Origin: a virus
Direction: 5' to 3' (one strand)
Length of the DNA stretch: 64,000 bases
IMG/VR virus record: IMGVR_UViG_3300030419_007436
Location: 62,001 to 126,000 of that record
The position numbers and the translations under genes were made by a program. Shown piece by piece: positions 7,329 through 16,203 of this stretch. Every line of letters begins with the position of its first letter. Within the stretch, counting starts at the first letter, position 1. The notes under the pieces are model-generated. The model saw only the letters and a program-made list of their open reading frames with translations. It did not search any database and was not told where the DNA came from.

Positions 7329-8903
7329 TTAAATATCGTCGAACAAAGATTTGTTGACTTCAAAAATATCATCAAAATCTGGATCTGGTTCGTCTACACA
7401 CTTACCATTCTTACAAATCATTCCTGTGTAACAATCTCTATTCTTAGTACAGCCTGATGGAAGCTGTTGCTCTAAATCATAGCTGGGTTTTGGTACTGGT
7501 CTACCTTCCACATCAACAGGCTGCGTATACGGATCATCAGGAATTGGTGCAAAATCAAATAGCTTACCATCATAAAAGTTATTCAGTGCCGCGCACTCGT
7601 CTTCGTTAGGTTCTTTATCGGAATTTTCATAACATTGTTTCAAGGCCTCGGCCTTCGTCCACTCATTCCGATTTTTAAATCTTGTCATCAATTCTTTATA
7701 CATGGCCTCTCGACAACTGTCATTAGGCATCAATATCCTAGCTAACATTACCTCTTCTTTTGGAATCTCCGCTAGCTGTTTATCGCATGCTGCCTCTGGT
7801 GAATCTTCTAGCGACTCGCCTCTAGAAAGTTTACCTATGTCTTCAACACTTTTAGGAAGTAACCAGGCTGCACCAACAGCAGCTGCCGAACAAAGCATTG
7901 GAAGAGCATATCCTGTCGTTTTAACCCAAGTTATTGGGTTGAAGTCAATGTCGTGTATTCCAAATTTTTTCCCACGAAAGCGGCCACGCCATCTACACCA
8001 TCGCAAAAACTGTTTTGAAAATTTATGAAAGTGTTGAACATATACTTCAGCTAATTCAGGAGCTAGTTCTGTATATCTTCCACCTTTTGCTTCAAAATGT
8101 TCGATCATCTCTCTCACAACGTCGCGTCGCCTACCTTTGTTCATAGCCAAAGCAAACATATCAACGCCACCAGCCTCACTCTGCGCTTTTAAATATTGAG
8201 CCCATGCCAACCATGCCGCTTCGGTATTCCTGGCTTTTTTAAATATACCTGGCGCGAAGCTTTTAAGATTACTATTAAATAATTCTTTGGCTTCTTTATA
8301 GCGCTCTTTCGTTCGTTTAAGAGCCTTTGATGCACCTTTTCCTAATATTTTCATTGTGTCATCATATAGGCCTCTAGATTTTAACCACACTTCTGTTCTT
8401 GCACGTGTAAGATGTTTTCCTGTTTCATTATACCATTGTTCAAAGGCTTTGCGCCCCGCATCGGTATCTGGATATAGCCTTTCCCCACGCGAACCCTTCG
8501 CATTCTTTCTTATCAACTCGGACCACATCAAGCTCAAGACGTCTAAAATGTCGTCCTCTTGGGCTGCAATCATGTTGGCAGCCCTGGTTTTCATGTTGTC
8601 GTCAAAAGTCTTCCACGCGGGTTTCCCCGCATCATCCATTCTTTTTATCCATTTTTCCGCATTAACTATCCGTCGAGAACCCCTATCAAGCATATCTTGA
8701 AAGGAATCGATTGATATTTGAGTTAATCTTCTTGCTAATTCATCTACTATACCAGGCGCCTTCTTTTTTCCGGCCCAAAATGCTTTTCTAACTTCCTTAT
8801 CTCGCAGACCATCCGTTATTTCATCTTTAATTTCTCGTAATACAATATCTGGTATATCTAAAGTACCGTCAGTCGCTTGTTTTATTACACCCCTTTCCAT
8901 CAT
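7329..8903 (-). CDS. Large helical protein with one membrane segment and a Cys-rich C-terminus (at least 524 aa)
   Basis: The first usable ATG is at 8903, but the frame is open and coding-like up to about 9182, with no ATG, GTG or TTG and no ribosome binding site at 8903. The upstream extension (GVKDFRDILRASLGRSADEI) continues the same style, so the true product probably begins earlier, possibly by -1 frameshifting from the preceding gene at an A10 run. The body is Lys/Arg-rich and helical, has a hydrophobic segment (ALPMLCSAAAVGAAWLL), and ends with a small disulfide-type motif (CTKNRDCYTGMICKNGKC) of a kind frequent in myxobacterial surface proteins. Function unknown. Confidence 0.55.
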   Translation of the reverse strand: MMERGVIKQATDGTLDIPDIVLREIKDEITDGLRDKEVRKAFWAGKKKAPGIVDELARRLTQISIDSFQDMLDRGSRRIVNAEKWIKRMDDAGKPAWKTFDDNMKTRAANMIAAQEDDILDVLSLMWSELIRKNAKGSRGERLYPDTDAGRKAFEQWYNETGKHLTRARTEVWLKSRGLYDDTMKILGKGASKALKRTKERYKEAKELFNSNLKSFAPGIFKKARNTEAAWLAWAQYLKAQSEAGGVDMFALAMNKGRRRDVVREMIEHFEAKGGRYTELAPELAEVYVQHFHKFSKQFLRWCRWRGRFRGKKFGIHDIDFNPITWVKTTGYALPMLCSAAAVGAAWLLPKSVEDIGKLSRGESLEDSPEAACDKQLAEIPKEEVMLARILMPNDSCREAMYKELMTRFKNRNEWTKAEALKQCYENSDKEPNEDECAALNNFYDGKLFDFAPIPDDPYTQPVDVEGRPVPKPSYDLEQQLPSGCTKNRDCYTGMICKNGKCVDEPDPDFDDIFEVNKSLFDDI

Positions 8904-9154
8904 CTCATTTAAAGTTTCAGCAACGGGGTCAAGCAGCTTCTCTATTATTCCTCTTTCTATTTCATCTGCAGATCTGCCAAGCGACGCGCGCAGAATATCT
9001 CTAAAATCTTTTACACCTATATCAAAGAATTCTTTAAATTTTTCACGAATAGATTTTTCGACGGGATTAGCCTCTAATAAAAGACGAGACTTTTTATGAC
9101 CTTTTTTTTTGAGGTTTTTTCTTAGGCGGGGTTTGTAATTACTTTCTTTAAGTA

Positions 9155-9892
9155 TTACTTTAAAATTTGTTTTTTTTTTATTTCTGTCAAACGAGACTCA
9201 CGAGACTCTGCGCTTTGAGGGTCTTGGTGGATATTATCGACGTTAAGAGACTCTTTGTCGTCGTCGTCTTCTTCTTCTTCGTCATTTTCTCCAAGAGTTA
9301 GCTGACCAGTTTGATAATCCACCTCATCCATTGAGATGCCTTCATTAATTGGTGCCTTATATCCCCATTTTTCCATCAAAAGGTTATTGAGTTCTTTGTT
9401 TTTCCAATCATTAATTGACATGTTTTTTTCTCCTACTATATAGGCGTCCTTATAAATAGTTTCATATAACACTTTGTTCTCTGTTTTAATTCCGTCTTCC
9501 CAATCTCTAAGGCAAAGATTTCCCTCAAGGTATGCTTCCTCTTCCATTTTACGTAAAAATTCATCATTTTGTGCATACCCTGGCTCAGTAGAAAATTCTC
9601 TATCAAAGTCGCCGCGGCAATTCTGATTATGATGTACCAATTCGTGAGACAGGGATCTTAAAATGTCTTTGATGTGGCGCCCATCTACAAAGATAGATAC
9701 TTCCATATTCGAGGGATCATAATGTGCAGTTCTTCCAAGAGGATTTCTGGAGTTTTCTTCATCGGATAAAAAATTAATTGTTGGAGGTCTATTAAATCCT
9801 ATTCTTTTTTGTGCAAAAGGTAAAAATTTATTAACTAAACCCTCTAATTCTCCTAGATCGTGTGGTGTATTATTATTTATTTTACAGTGCAT
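9155..9892 (-). CDS. HExxH zinc metalloprotease-like protein (245 aa)
   Basis: Residues about 80-95 contain SHELVHHNQ, a zincin HExxH helix preceded by a strand (VSIFVDGRHIKDILRSL). The second half is acidic, with a run of Glu/Asp near residue 205, and ends in a Lys-rich A-run. An AACTATTTA motif lies 8 nt before the ATG. It could be a maturation protease or an injected peptidase; no substrate can be inferred. The 3' end overlaps the frame of the next gene at the A10 run. Confidence 0.7.
   Translation of the reverse strand: MHCKINNNTPHDLGELEGLVNKFLPFAQKRIGFNRPPTINFLSDEENSRNPLGRTAHYDPSNMEVSIFVDGRHIKDILRSLSHELVHHNQNCRGDFDREFSTEPGYAQNDEFLRKMEEEAYLEGNLCLRDWEDGIKTENKVLYETIYKDAYIVGEKNMSINDWKNKELNNLLMEKWGYKAPINEGISMDEVDYQTGQLTLGENDEEEEDDDDKESLNVDNIHQDPQSAESRESRLTEIKKKQILK
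9170..9179 (-). other. A10 run joining two overlapping frames: possible -1 frameshift site
   Basis: On the coding strand, GAA ATA AAA AAA AAA CAA occurs seven codons before the stop of the 9155-9892 gene. Slipping back one base enters the open frame that continues to 7329, giving a fused product of about 850 residues. I saw no convincing stimulatory hairpin downstream. A one-base homopolymer sequencing error would produce the same picture. Confidence 0.5.
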
Positions 9893-9899
9893 TATATAA

Positions 9900-11030
9900 C
9901 TAAATAGTTTTCTTTTTTCCTACAGTAACCTTAAAACTTTTAAAACTTTTGTTTAAAGACTGATAAAAATATTTAGACCAGCTTTCAAACAAAAGTGGAT
10001 CCTTTTTGTTCTCATACATTGTTGGAATATGATGCTGTCTTGAAACATCTTTGCCGGTTATATTTCCTATGTATTTTTTTCTAAAAGCTGCTGAAGGATT
10101 TTTCTCGACACCCTTTGTGCTTTTTGAATAATCATTTGGCACAACATGCTCAGAACCATCTGGCATTTTTACCTTAAGATCATCTTTTATATTAATTTTT
10201 TTAGCTACTAATTCAACCCAGGAATCCCACAATTTTCGGGAGATATCATCAGCGCCCGTTTCCTTTGCGATTTGTCTTAAAAATTCTACATATTTTTGTG
10301 CTAGTTCGACTCCACCAGAAGTAAGTTTTATTATATTACTATCAAACTCACCAGCTTGAATAACTTTTTTACCAGATGCCGTAACTGATGGAGTTTTAAA
10401 TCCTTTATCTCCCGGGGTTAATATATTAAATTCTTGCGAAATACCTTTATAAATATTTAAATTAATTGAATCAATACAGCCTAAACGACCAATAATTAGT
10501 TGGGTGGCAAAAGCAGCTTTAGGTAAACCAAATCCTGGTAGTGTTATTGTTTGTAGATAAATATTAAATAAGGCCTCTTCTTTTCTTAAACCATTAGAAT
10601 TATTATACTCATCAAATAGAGGGCTGAAGCTGGAATATATGCTTTCTCTATTTTTCCACAAAAAATCAATTGCATGTTTCCTTGGTCCCATAACCAATTG
10701 TCCAAAGCCAGAAAAATCATATCTTGGTTTGTCTTCACCAGGATTCAATAAGTTTCTATCAGTCATTAATCCATCATTTTCATGAACAAAATTTAGTAAT
10801 ATTGGAAACTTTGGTACCACATCATACCATCTCATTTGTTGTGTGCCGATTACAAACATCAATACATCAGCTAATTGATCTGGAGAGTATTGTGCGTATT
10901 CATTTATAAGGGGATTGTATTTGCAAAAGCCAGAATCAAACTCTTTTGATAAATCTAATACAGCATCCTCAGAAGCTTCTTCTTCAGCTTCTTTAATATA
11001 CTCTCGCCAATTTTCAAATAGTAATTTCAT
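9900..11030 (-). CDS. Type B-tagged internal protein (376 aa)
   Basis: The start at 11030 gives the tag MKLLFENWREYIKE followed by an acidic linker, and overlaps the preceding stop as TAATG; the longer in-frame start is less likely. The tag ends in I-K-E, a T4-type prohead protease site. The body (about 350 residues) is mixed alpha/beta (YAQYSPDQLADVLMFVIG; AFATQLIIGRLGCIDSINL) and resembles no enzyme I recognise. It is probably packaged in the capsid. Confidence 0.65.
   Translation of the reverse strand: MKLLFENWREYIKEAEEEASEDAVLDLSKEFDSGFCKYNPLINEYAQYSPDQLADVLMFVIGTQQMRWYDVVPKFPILLNFVHENDGLMTDRNLLNPGEDKPRYDFSGFGQLVMGPRKHAIDFLWKNRESIYSSFSPLFDEYNNSNGLRKEEALFNIYLQTITLPGFGLPKAAFATQLIIGRLGCIDSINLNIYKGISQEFNILTPGDKGFKTPSVTASGKKVIQAGEFDSNIIKLTSGGVELAQKYVEFLRQIAKETGADDISRKLWDSWVELVAKKINIKDDLKVKMPDGSEHVVPNDYSKSTKGVEKNPSAAFRKKYIGNITGKDVSRQHHIPTMYENKKDPLLFESWSKYFYQSLNKSFKSFKVTVGKKKTI
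9901..9909 (-). promoter_or_regulatory. AACTATTTA motif, possible late promoter
   Basis: This is one of seven similar intergenic copies on the coding strand in this window. Here it is followed by GTTATATAATG, so the start codon is only 8 nt downstream. A transcript starting about 7 nt after the element would be nearly leaderless. Confidence 0.4.
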
Positions 11031-12388
11031 TATTGTCCGTATCCTGTTGGTGGCTTGAACCACGTTGGTGTTCCTGAAGCGAAAGCGGCGCCACCATCAT
11101 CGCCATGTGAATCATTAGTTAATAATCCGTGATTACCATTTCCTGATAAGTCTTCAACACTAGTCCCAGAGCCTTCATTAAATCTCCAATATCCTACAAG
11201 GCCGCTTTCGCCTGTATGGTTATAACTAGTTGCACCATCATATACACTCGCAATCCAAGTAGCATTTTTTTCTTCATTATAAATAGCTACTTCATCAAGA
11301 CCACAAGCCCATCCGTTATTATAACTAGTAGATGTTCCTGAACCTCTTACTGCGCGCATACCAAAAGATAAACCCTTACTCATTTCTGTACCTGTCTGGC
11401 TCCAATTTATATTACCCTTATATGTTGGATCTGACACTCCAGTACCCCATATTTGTTGTCCATTCATATATATTTTACGCAACATATTGTTTATTCCCGC
11501 ATCAGTACCTGCATATGTTACTGCAAAATGATACCATTTACCAATTGTTAATATCCAATCATCACCATCCTGTGTTAAATGTGTAGATTTATCTATCCCT
11601 GCTGTATCAAGCATTAATTCCCAACTTCTTTCAGATTGATTTGCTCCTACACCAAAATATCCTTTGGTATTTCTACTAATACCAAATGTAAATCTTTCGT
11701 TATTGTGAGCTTTTCTTCCAATTGCAAACATATCAGAGCCTAGTTCATCTGGTCTAACCCAATAAGATATAGTAAATCCTTTTGATGCGAGACTAAAATC
11801 ATCAGGATTAAAATCAGTTGCTACCAAATCTCCCCTCCTGGTGGCGACATTTGTATCGCCAGTAAATGACAATGCATAATTAACTGCTGCTTGTGGGATT
11901 CTTTTCTTGCGCCCGCCGGTCCTCTTGCGCCGTTTTGCCATCAAGTTGTCGCGCTTAAATATTTCCATTGCTCGATTAAAATCTAAATCAGCTAGTCTTT
12001 GGTTAACGGGATTGGATAACCAATTAGCCCAATCAAGCTCTTGAAGAGGGGGTTCACGATTTTGAATTATAATCCTTATTTCTTCAAGCTTATTATTCTC
12101 TCGTTGGATCCGGTCATCTTTTATTTTAGCTAATAAAATGTCAATCTGTTTGTCCCATCTTTCTTCTTCTAGTTTTTCTTTTCTTTGAATATTTTCTTGA
12201 CGAAAGCGCTCATCTTCCTGTTGTTCTAAAAGGAGATCTACACGTGCTGCAATTTCTTCTTGCTCGCGAATCAGCGCTTCCATTTTAGCAATTCGCTCTG
12301 CTTCTTTTTTAGCTTCTAATTCGGCCTCACGCTGCCTTTTTTTTTCCAACTGTTTTTGTTTATATATAATATATTTCTTGTTTAACAT
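11030..12388 (-). CDS. Coiled-coil plus LamG/concanavalin-like domain protein (452 aa)
   Basis: Residues 1-130 are a charged coiled coil (EAELEAKKEAERIAKMEALI). Residues about 165-440 form a LamG-type jelly roll: FTISYWVRPDEL, WYHFAVTYAG, IYMNGQQIWG, GLDEVAIYNEE and GLVGYWRFNEGSGTSVEDLS are the usual strand motifs of Laminin_G_3. Such domains often sit on marine phage virions and bind glycans. An 18-codon type B tag minigene overlaps its start in another frame, so the protein may once have been, or may be by frameshift, tagged. Confidence 0.7.
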   Translation of the reverse strand: MLNKKYIIYKQKQLEKKRQREAELEAKKEAERIAKMEALIREQEEIAARVDLLLEQQEDERFRQENIQRKEKLEEERWDKQIDILLAKIKDDRIQRENNKLEEIRIIIQNREPPLQELDWANWLSNPVNQRLADLDFNRAMEIFKRDNLMAKRRKRTGGRKKRIPQAAVNYALSFTGDTNVATRRGDLVATDFNPDDFSLASKGFTISYWVRPDELGSDMFAIGRKAHNNERFTFGISRNTKGYFGVGANQSERSWELMLDTAGIDKSTHLTQDGDDWILTIGKWYHFAVTYAGTDAGINNMLRKIYMNGQQIWGTGVSDPTYKGNINWSQTGTEMSKGLSFGMRAVRGSGTSTSYNNGWACGLDEVAIYNEEKNATWIASVYDGATSYNHTGESGLVGYWRFNEGSGTSVEDLSGNGNHGLLTNDSHGDDGGAAFASGTPTWFKPPTGYGQ

Positions 12389-12438
12389 TTGTGTCCCTTA
12401 GTGAGAAATTTTCGCCAATTTTCAAACGTTTTTTTCAT
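12382..12438 (-). CDS. Orphan type B tag minigene (18 aa)
   Basis: ATG at 12438 encodes MKKTFENWRKFLTKGHKC and a stop. An AGGGGA site lies 9 nt upstream. It overlaps the end of the HAD gene and the start of the LamG gene (CACAAATGTTAA holds both its last codons and the LamG ATG). One extra A in CACAAA would fuse the tag in frame to the LamG protein. It is either a free tag peptide, a frameshift leader or a decayed tag. Confidence 0.6.
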   Translation of the reverse strand: MKKTFENWRKFLTKGHKC

Positions 12439-12952
12439 ACATTAATTCCCCTGATTCTTCTGCCTTTTGATTTCTTTCTTTTTCGTAAGCATTCCGCAAT
12501 TTTCCAAAAATACCGTAAGGATCGGAAGGGATTGCTTCGAGACCAGCTTCTTCGGCGTCTAAAATATCTTCTGGATCATCGTCATGGTGCATCGACGAGT
12601 TTAAATTTTTAAGAGTTTCAATTTTAGCGTTGCCATTGGTAAAATATACCCCATCTACATTTAATCCATGTTCATCGAGAAACTCTTGCACAGCGCGCTG
12701 CTCTTCATTTTCTAAGGATTGGGCCTCTCTGTCTTCATATCTGGAAGTCACAACATATACTACAACATCTGGTTCCCTAATAAATTCTTTAATTCTTTTC
12801 ATCATTGGCTCATAAGGGCCCGCGTGTTTCCATGTACCGGTTTCATCATTAAAATCTGATTTCGCCAAGGTATCATCAAAATCAAACGTAACAACTTTTT
12901 TTTCTTCTTGTTCGTTTAAATACTTTCGCCAATTTTCAAATAGGAGTTTCAT
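12422..12952 (-). CDS. Type B-tagged HAD-family phosphatase-like protein (176 aa)
   Basis: The tag MKLLFENWRKYLNE is followed at once by a HAD fold: VVTFDFDDTLAKSDF (motif I, DxDxT), VVYVVTSRY (motif II Thr/Ser), a conserved Lys in NAKIETLKNL, and HHDDDPED (motif IV acidic pair). It is like the 3'-phosphatase or 5'-nucleotidase branch of the superfamily; substrate unknown. A packaged HAD enzyme would act on host or phage nucleotides or nucleic acid ends just after injection (inference). Confidence 0.75.
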   Translation of the reverse strand: MKLLFENWRKYLNEQEEKKVVTFDFDDTLAKSDFNDETGTWKHAGPYEPMMKRIKEFIREPDVVVYVVTSRYEDREAQSLENEEQRAVQEFLDEHGLNVDGVYFTNGNAKIETLKNLNSSMHHDDDPEDILDAEEAGLEAIPSDPYGIFGKLRNAYEKERNQKAEESGELMYEKNV

Positions 12953-12955
12953 AAA

Positions 12956-14791
12956 TTAATCCTCTTTTAAAAAGCCGCGCCAATTTTCAAATAGACAATT
13001 TAAATTATTATTTTTTTCTATACCCTCGTTCTGCGCAACTTCAATTTCTTCCTCTCCTTTATCAAACATTGCTTTCGCATATGCTTCAAGATTTTCATCA
13101 GAAAGTTCGTCGACAGCACCAGAAAATGATTTTGTAAAGTCTTCGTCACTCAAATCAGACCCTTTAATGCCTTTTGTTGCTTTTGTTAATTCTTTTCCAG
13201 GTTCATATTTTTTATCTAAAGGAACAATATCAAATTGCTTTATGCCAAAGACATTGGCTAAAAATTTTCTTTTCGCGTCCGTGGTTCCCCTTTTACTTTT
13301 TATAAATCTTTGCAAATCTTCTTTTGTTACTTTACCATCCGGGCCCGTCAATTCATTAAACATTTCTCTGTAAGCTTTTTTCCGGGCTTTTGACGCATAG
13401 TGTACACCGCTCTTGCACCCTCTAAATTTTCTTGTTCTTTCAAAAACGGATGTATAGGGTATACCATATTCTTTGGCGCCTGCTTGTAGCGCTACGTCTG
13501 CATAACCACGGTTTTTACTATATTTCGTACATTTACCACCAAAGGGAATTCCATAAAATATAATTTCGGTACCACCGTCTTGAAGTTCTTTTAATCTTTT
13601 CATTAATTTTTTTACTTCTTTAATTTTTGATCCCGTTGGATATATCCATTGTTCCTCTGTATTCGTTGCCTGCACATTGTTTCCTCCGGCTGAGCCTATA
13701 AAAACAACCTTTGCACCATCAGCTTTTTTAAGAGAATTTCTTATCCTTCCCAATGTGTATCCAATTTTAGACACATTAATAATTCTATTATCTTCACCAT
13801 ACTTTTTTAATAAAGAAGCTCCATGTCTCTTCCAATGACCGTATGTATTCGAGTCTCCGGCAATATATATTCTTGGCCAACTTTTCTGCTGTTTTTCTAT
13901 CTCTGTTTCAGCATAATCATCCCCGACTGCTTTTCCTCGGTATCTGTTCTGTACATATTTTGGGCACCATGGAGCATTAGGCACCTTTCCAGAAAATGTT
14001 CCGTATTCATCACATATTCTATTTCTCCAGCCAGTACGATATCGTTTGCTATATGCTACGCTACTTTTACATTTTTTTATTTTCTCTGCATCCGTTTTAA
14101 TTTTTCGGTACTTCTTATGATTTCTGTATTTATCAATATTATTTTCACACCAATTTGGATCTTCATATTTTTTTGTAAAGGCCCAGTTACCAGCATTCAT
14201 CATAACTTTATTGGCTTGGCTAATTTTTCCTTTATTAATTAATCTAACGAGCCTATTTGCAGTAACACTTCCGGGCCCCGCATTGAACATTCTAGATACA
14301 ATAGCCATAAACTGACCTTTTGTTGGCGCCACCGTGAACTTTCTCACCAAACCATATATTACTGCCATGGCATCATACATCTTTAATTCAATGGCTTCTT
14401 CTTTGGTAATTTTTTGTCCGCCATCTTTCCAATATGGCGCCCACCATTCTCCCATTTTTCCACCGGCAAGGTGCGATTTAAGAACGTGCCCATATCCAAT
14501 TGTTGCTTGCCCTACATGCCGCCCATTTACATAAAAACGATACCAACCATCTTTTCCAGGTCTTCTGTTTCCTTTGCTTTGCCACTTTTTAGGAGAGTGT
14601 TCACTATATACCCCCCTATAAAGGCCTTCCCATCGTGTAATTAAATCCACATCCCTTACACTAATATTTTTAACTAAATTAGTAAGCGCCTCCCTAACTT
14701 CTTCAGAGGCATTTTTATTAAATTGCAAACCTTTTTCAACTCTGCTGAGATGTCTATTTTTATAATAATCTAAAATTTTATCAATTGACAT
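12956..14791 (-). CDS. GH24-type lysozyme fused to an SGNH hydrolase, with a C-terminal type B tag (611 aa)
   Basis: Residues about 45-200 look like T4-type lysozyme (GH24): catalytic Glu in RWEGLYRG and the ATIGYGHV turn, with a FNAGPGS helix. Residues about 305-470 have an SGNH hydrolase start (IYIAGDSNTYGHW) and GSAGGNN. The last 15 residues, NCLFENWRGFLKED, match the type B tag, but at the C-terminus, directly before the tagged HAD gene. The product may be a virion-associated wall-entry enzyme that cuts glycan and removes esters. Domain calls are fairly sure; the meaning of the C-terminal tag is open. Confidence 0.75.
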   Translation of the reverse strand: MSIDKILDYYKNRHLSRVEKGLQFNKNASEEVREALTNLVKNISVRDVDLITRWEGLYRGVYSEHSPKKWQSKGNRRPGKDGWYRFYVNGRHVGQATIGYGHVLKSHLAGGKMGEWWAPYWKDGGQKITKEEAIELKMYDAMAVIYGLVRKFTVAPTKGQFMAIVSRMFNAGPGSVTANRLVRLINKGKISQANKVMMNAGNWAFTKKYEDPNWCENNIDKYRNHKKYRKIKTDAEKIKKCKSSVAYSKRYRTGWRNRICDEYGTFSGKVPNAPWCPKYVQNRYRGKAVGDDYAETEIEKQQKSWPRIYIAGDSNTYGHWKRHGASLLKKYGEDNRIINVSKIGYTLGRIRNSLKKADGAKVVFIGSAGGNNVQATNTEEQWIYPTGSKIKEVKKLMKRLKELQDGGTEIIFYGIPFGGKCTKYSKNRGYADVALQAGAKEYGIPYTSVFERTRKFRGCKSGVHYASKARKKAYREMFNELTGPDGKVTKEDLQRFIKSKRGTTDAKRKFLANVFGIKQFDIVPLDKKYEPGKELTKATKGIKGSDLSDEDFTKSFSGAVDELSDENLEAYAKAMFDKGEEEIEVAQNEGIEKNNNLNCLFENWRGFLKED

Positions 14792-14996
14792 TGTTTAAAC
14801 CTTTTAATTTTTTATTCATTCTAATTAATTTCTTATCTAATAAATCGAGCCTTTTCTGTTGTATTCTATTTTCACTTTCAAGAGCCTCTATTTTCAAAGT
14901 AAGAGAATTAAGATCACTTATAGTTGTATAATAGAAACCCGATACAGTGAACAATAAAGTACCTATCATTATTGCTGTTTTTAAATCAAGCTTCAA
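14781..14996 (-). CDS. Membrane-anchored coiled-coil protein, i-spanin-like (71 aa)
   Basis: One N-terminal membrane segment (TAIMIGTLLFTVSGFYYTTI) is followed by a coiled coil (LTLKIEALESENRIQQKRL). It overlaps the start of the lysozyme gene and lies just downstream of a small lipoprotein gene. That arrangement would suit an inner-membrane spanin (Rz-like) with an outer-membrane partner, but this is only by architecture. Confidence 0.5.
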   Translation of the reverse strand: MKLDLKTAIMIGTLLFTVSGFYYTTISDLNSLTLKIEALESENRIQQKRLDLLDKKLIRMNKKLKGLNNVN

Positions 14997-14997
14997 C

Positions 14998-15453
14998 TTA
15001 TTGTCCTCTTTTCCACTTTAAAAAATTAATTAATCTCTGACAAGTATCGATCTTATCTTTTATTTTTTTTTCTAAACCAAACTGTGTGACTATTTGATAG
15101 TCTTGAAAATTATCTAATTTTGCCCTTTCTAATCTTATCTCAGCTTCAGATAATCTAGTGAGAGCTTGCATAAACTCTAAGCTAGCCGACAAATATAATT
15201 TTTTTTCAATTAATTTTTTTCCTTCTTTGATAAAATTATCAGAATCATGATAAAGGGCGACAGCACACTCTGCTTCTGATTTATCTTTGCAATCTAATTG
15301 TGGATTACAATCATCTTGAAAAATTATTTTTACAGGACCATCTTCATATTGTGAAGTAACAAGTACTTTGGCGTTCGGATCTTTGACATATTGTGGCCCA
15401 CAGCTTACAATTAAAAACAATAAAACAGAAATATATAAAAAAATGTTTCTCAT
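14998..15453 (-). CDS. Lipoprotein (151 aa), possible o-spanin partner
   Basis: A signal peptide ends in a lipobox (LFLIVSCGPQ), so the mature protein should be lipid-anchored at Cys 18. The rest is charged and helical with two further Cys near DDCNPQLDCKD. It sits 1 nt before the coiled-coil membrane gene. A host-like surface lipoprotein is the alternative to a lysis role. Confidence 0.6.
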   Translation of the reverse strand: MRNIFLYISVLLFLIVSCGPQYVKDPNAKVLVTSQYEDGPVKIIFQDDCNPQLDCKDKSEAECAVALYHDSDNFIKEGKKLIEKKLYLSASLEFMQALTRLSEAEIRLERAKLDNFQDYQIVTQFGLEKKIKDKIDTCQRLINFLKWKRGQ

Positions 15454-15457
15454 ACTA

Positions 15458-15784
15458 TTAATTAGTTATAAAAACGTGATATGCAATATTACAATGTAAT
15501 ATAAAAACATATGAATACAACATTATAATGGGAATTATTAATATTTGTGTTAATACCCTTTTTCTAACTGACCACAAATATAATATAGCAAAATTAACAA
15601 AAAATAATTTTATATACACGAATAACGTGGGGCTTAAATCTAACCAGTGTTGCATAAGAGGATTTCTCTCGTAGGCAAATCCCTCTGTTATCCAATAAAG
15701 TGTTGCACCGGTGTCTACAATGTTTAATAAAAATAAAATTATGAGTAAAATTTTTAAAATTTTCTCACTTATTATTTGTTTCAT
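15458..15784 (-). CDS. DUF5658-like multi-span membrane protein (108 aa)
   Basis: Three to four membrane segments; the first carries the family-like pattern NIVDTGATLYWITEGFAYE with NPLMQHW just after. DUF5658 proteins have no known function. It overlaps the upstream lipoprotein gene by 4 nt. It is part of a run of envelope-directed genes (14.8-18.3 kb). Confidence 0.6.
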   Translation of the reverse strand: MKQIISEKILKILLIILFLLNIVDTGATLYWITEGFAYERNPLMQHWLDLSPTLFVYIKLFFVNFAILYLWSVRKRVLTQILIIPIIMLYSYVFILHCNIAYHVFITN

Positions 15785-16191
15785 GGTTTTGGCGCTTTTG
15801 TATAAGTTATAGTATAATAGAACGTTAACCAGCCTTCAGAAACTTCCTCTTTTATTTTAGCATTAGAGTATAATCCTTTTGGATCTACGCGTTTTAGATA
15901 TTCAATATAATGTAGAGTTAATAACTCCATAGAAGGTCTACGAATTTTTTCTATTTCTGTATTTTCGTCTGTTGCAACGACTAAGAGCATTTTAACATCT
16001 AAACAGTTGTCAAATCTAACAACTACTGCGGGTCGACCTAAAACACCAACATTCCAACTTTCAGCCGGTTTACAATTATTCTTTACGTTTTGAATTGTTA
16101 TATTAGCATATGGATCTAAGTGTTCATTTTGAGTGGTGGCACAAGAAACCATAAAAGTCGCCACCATAAAAAGCATCATTAATTTTTTCAT
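15781..16191 (-). CDS. Lipoprotein (136 aa)
   Basis: A signal peptide ends in a lipobox (FMVSCATTQN). The mature part of about 118 residues has an alternating strand pattern (PAVVVRFDNCLDVKMLLVVA; WLTFYYTITYTKAP). It lies between the VWA lipoprotein and the DUF5658-like gene. Function unknown; possibly surface exclusion. Confidence 0.6.
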   Translation of the reverse strand: MKKLMMLFMVATFMVSCATTQNEHLDPYANITIQNVKNNCKPAESWNVGVLGRPAVVVRFDNCLDVKMLLVVATDENTEIEKIRRPSMELLTLHYIEYLKRVDPKGLYSNAKIKEEVSEGWLTFYYTITYTKAPKP

Positions 16192-16203
16192 TTTTTACCT
16201 CTT

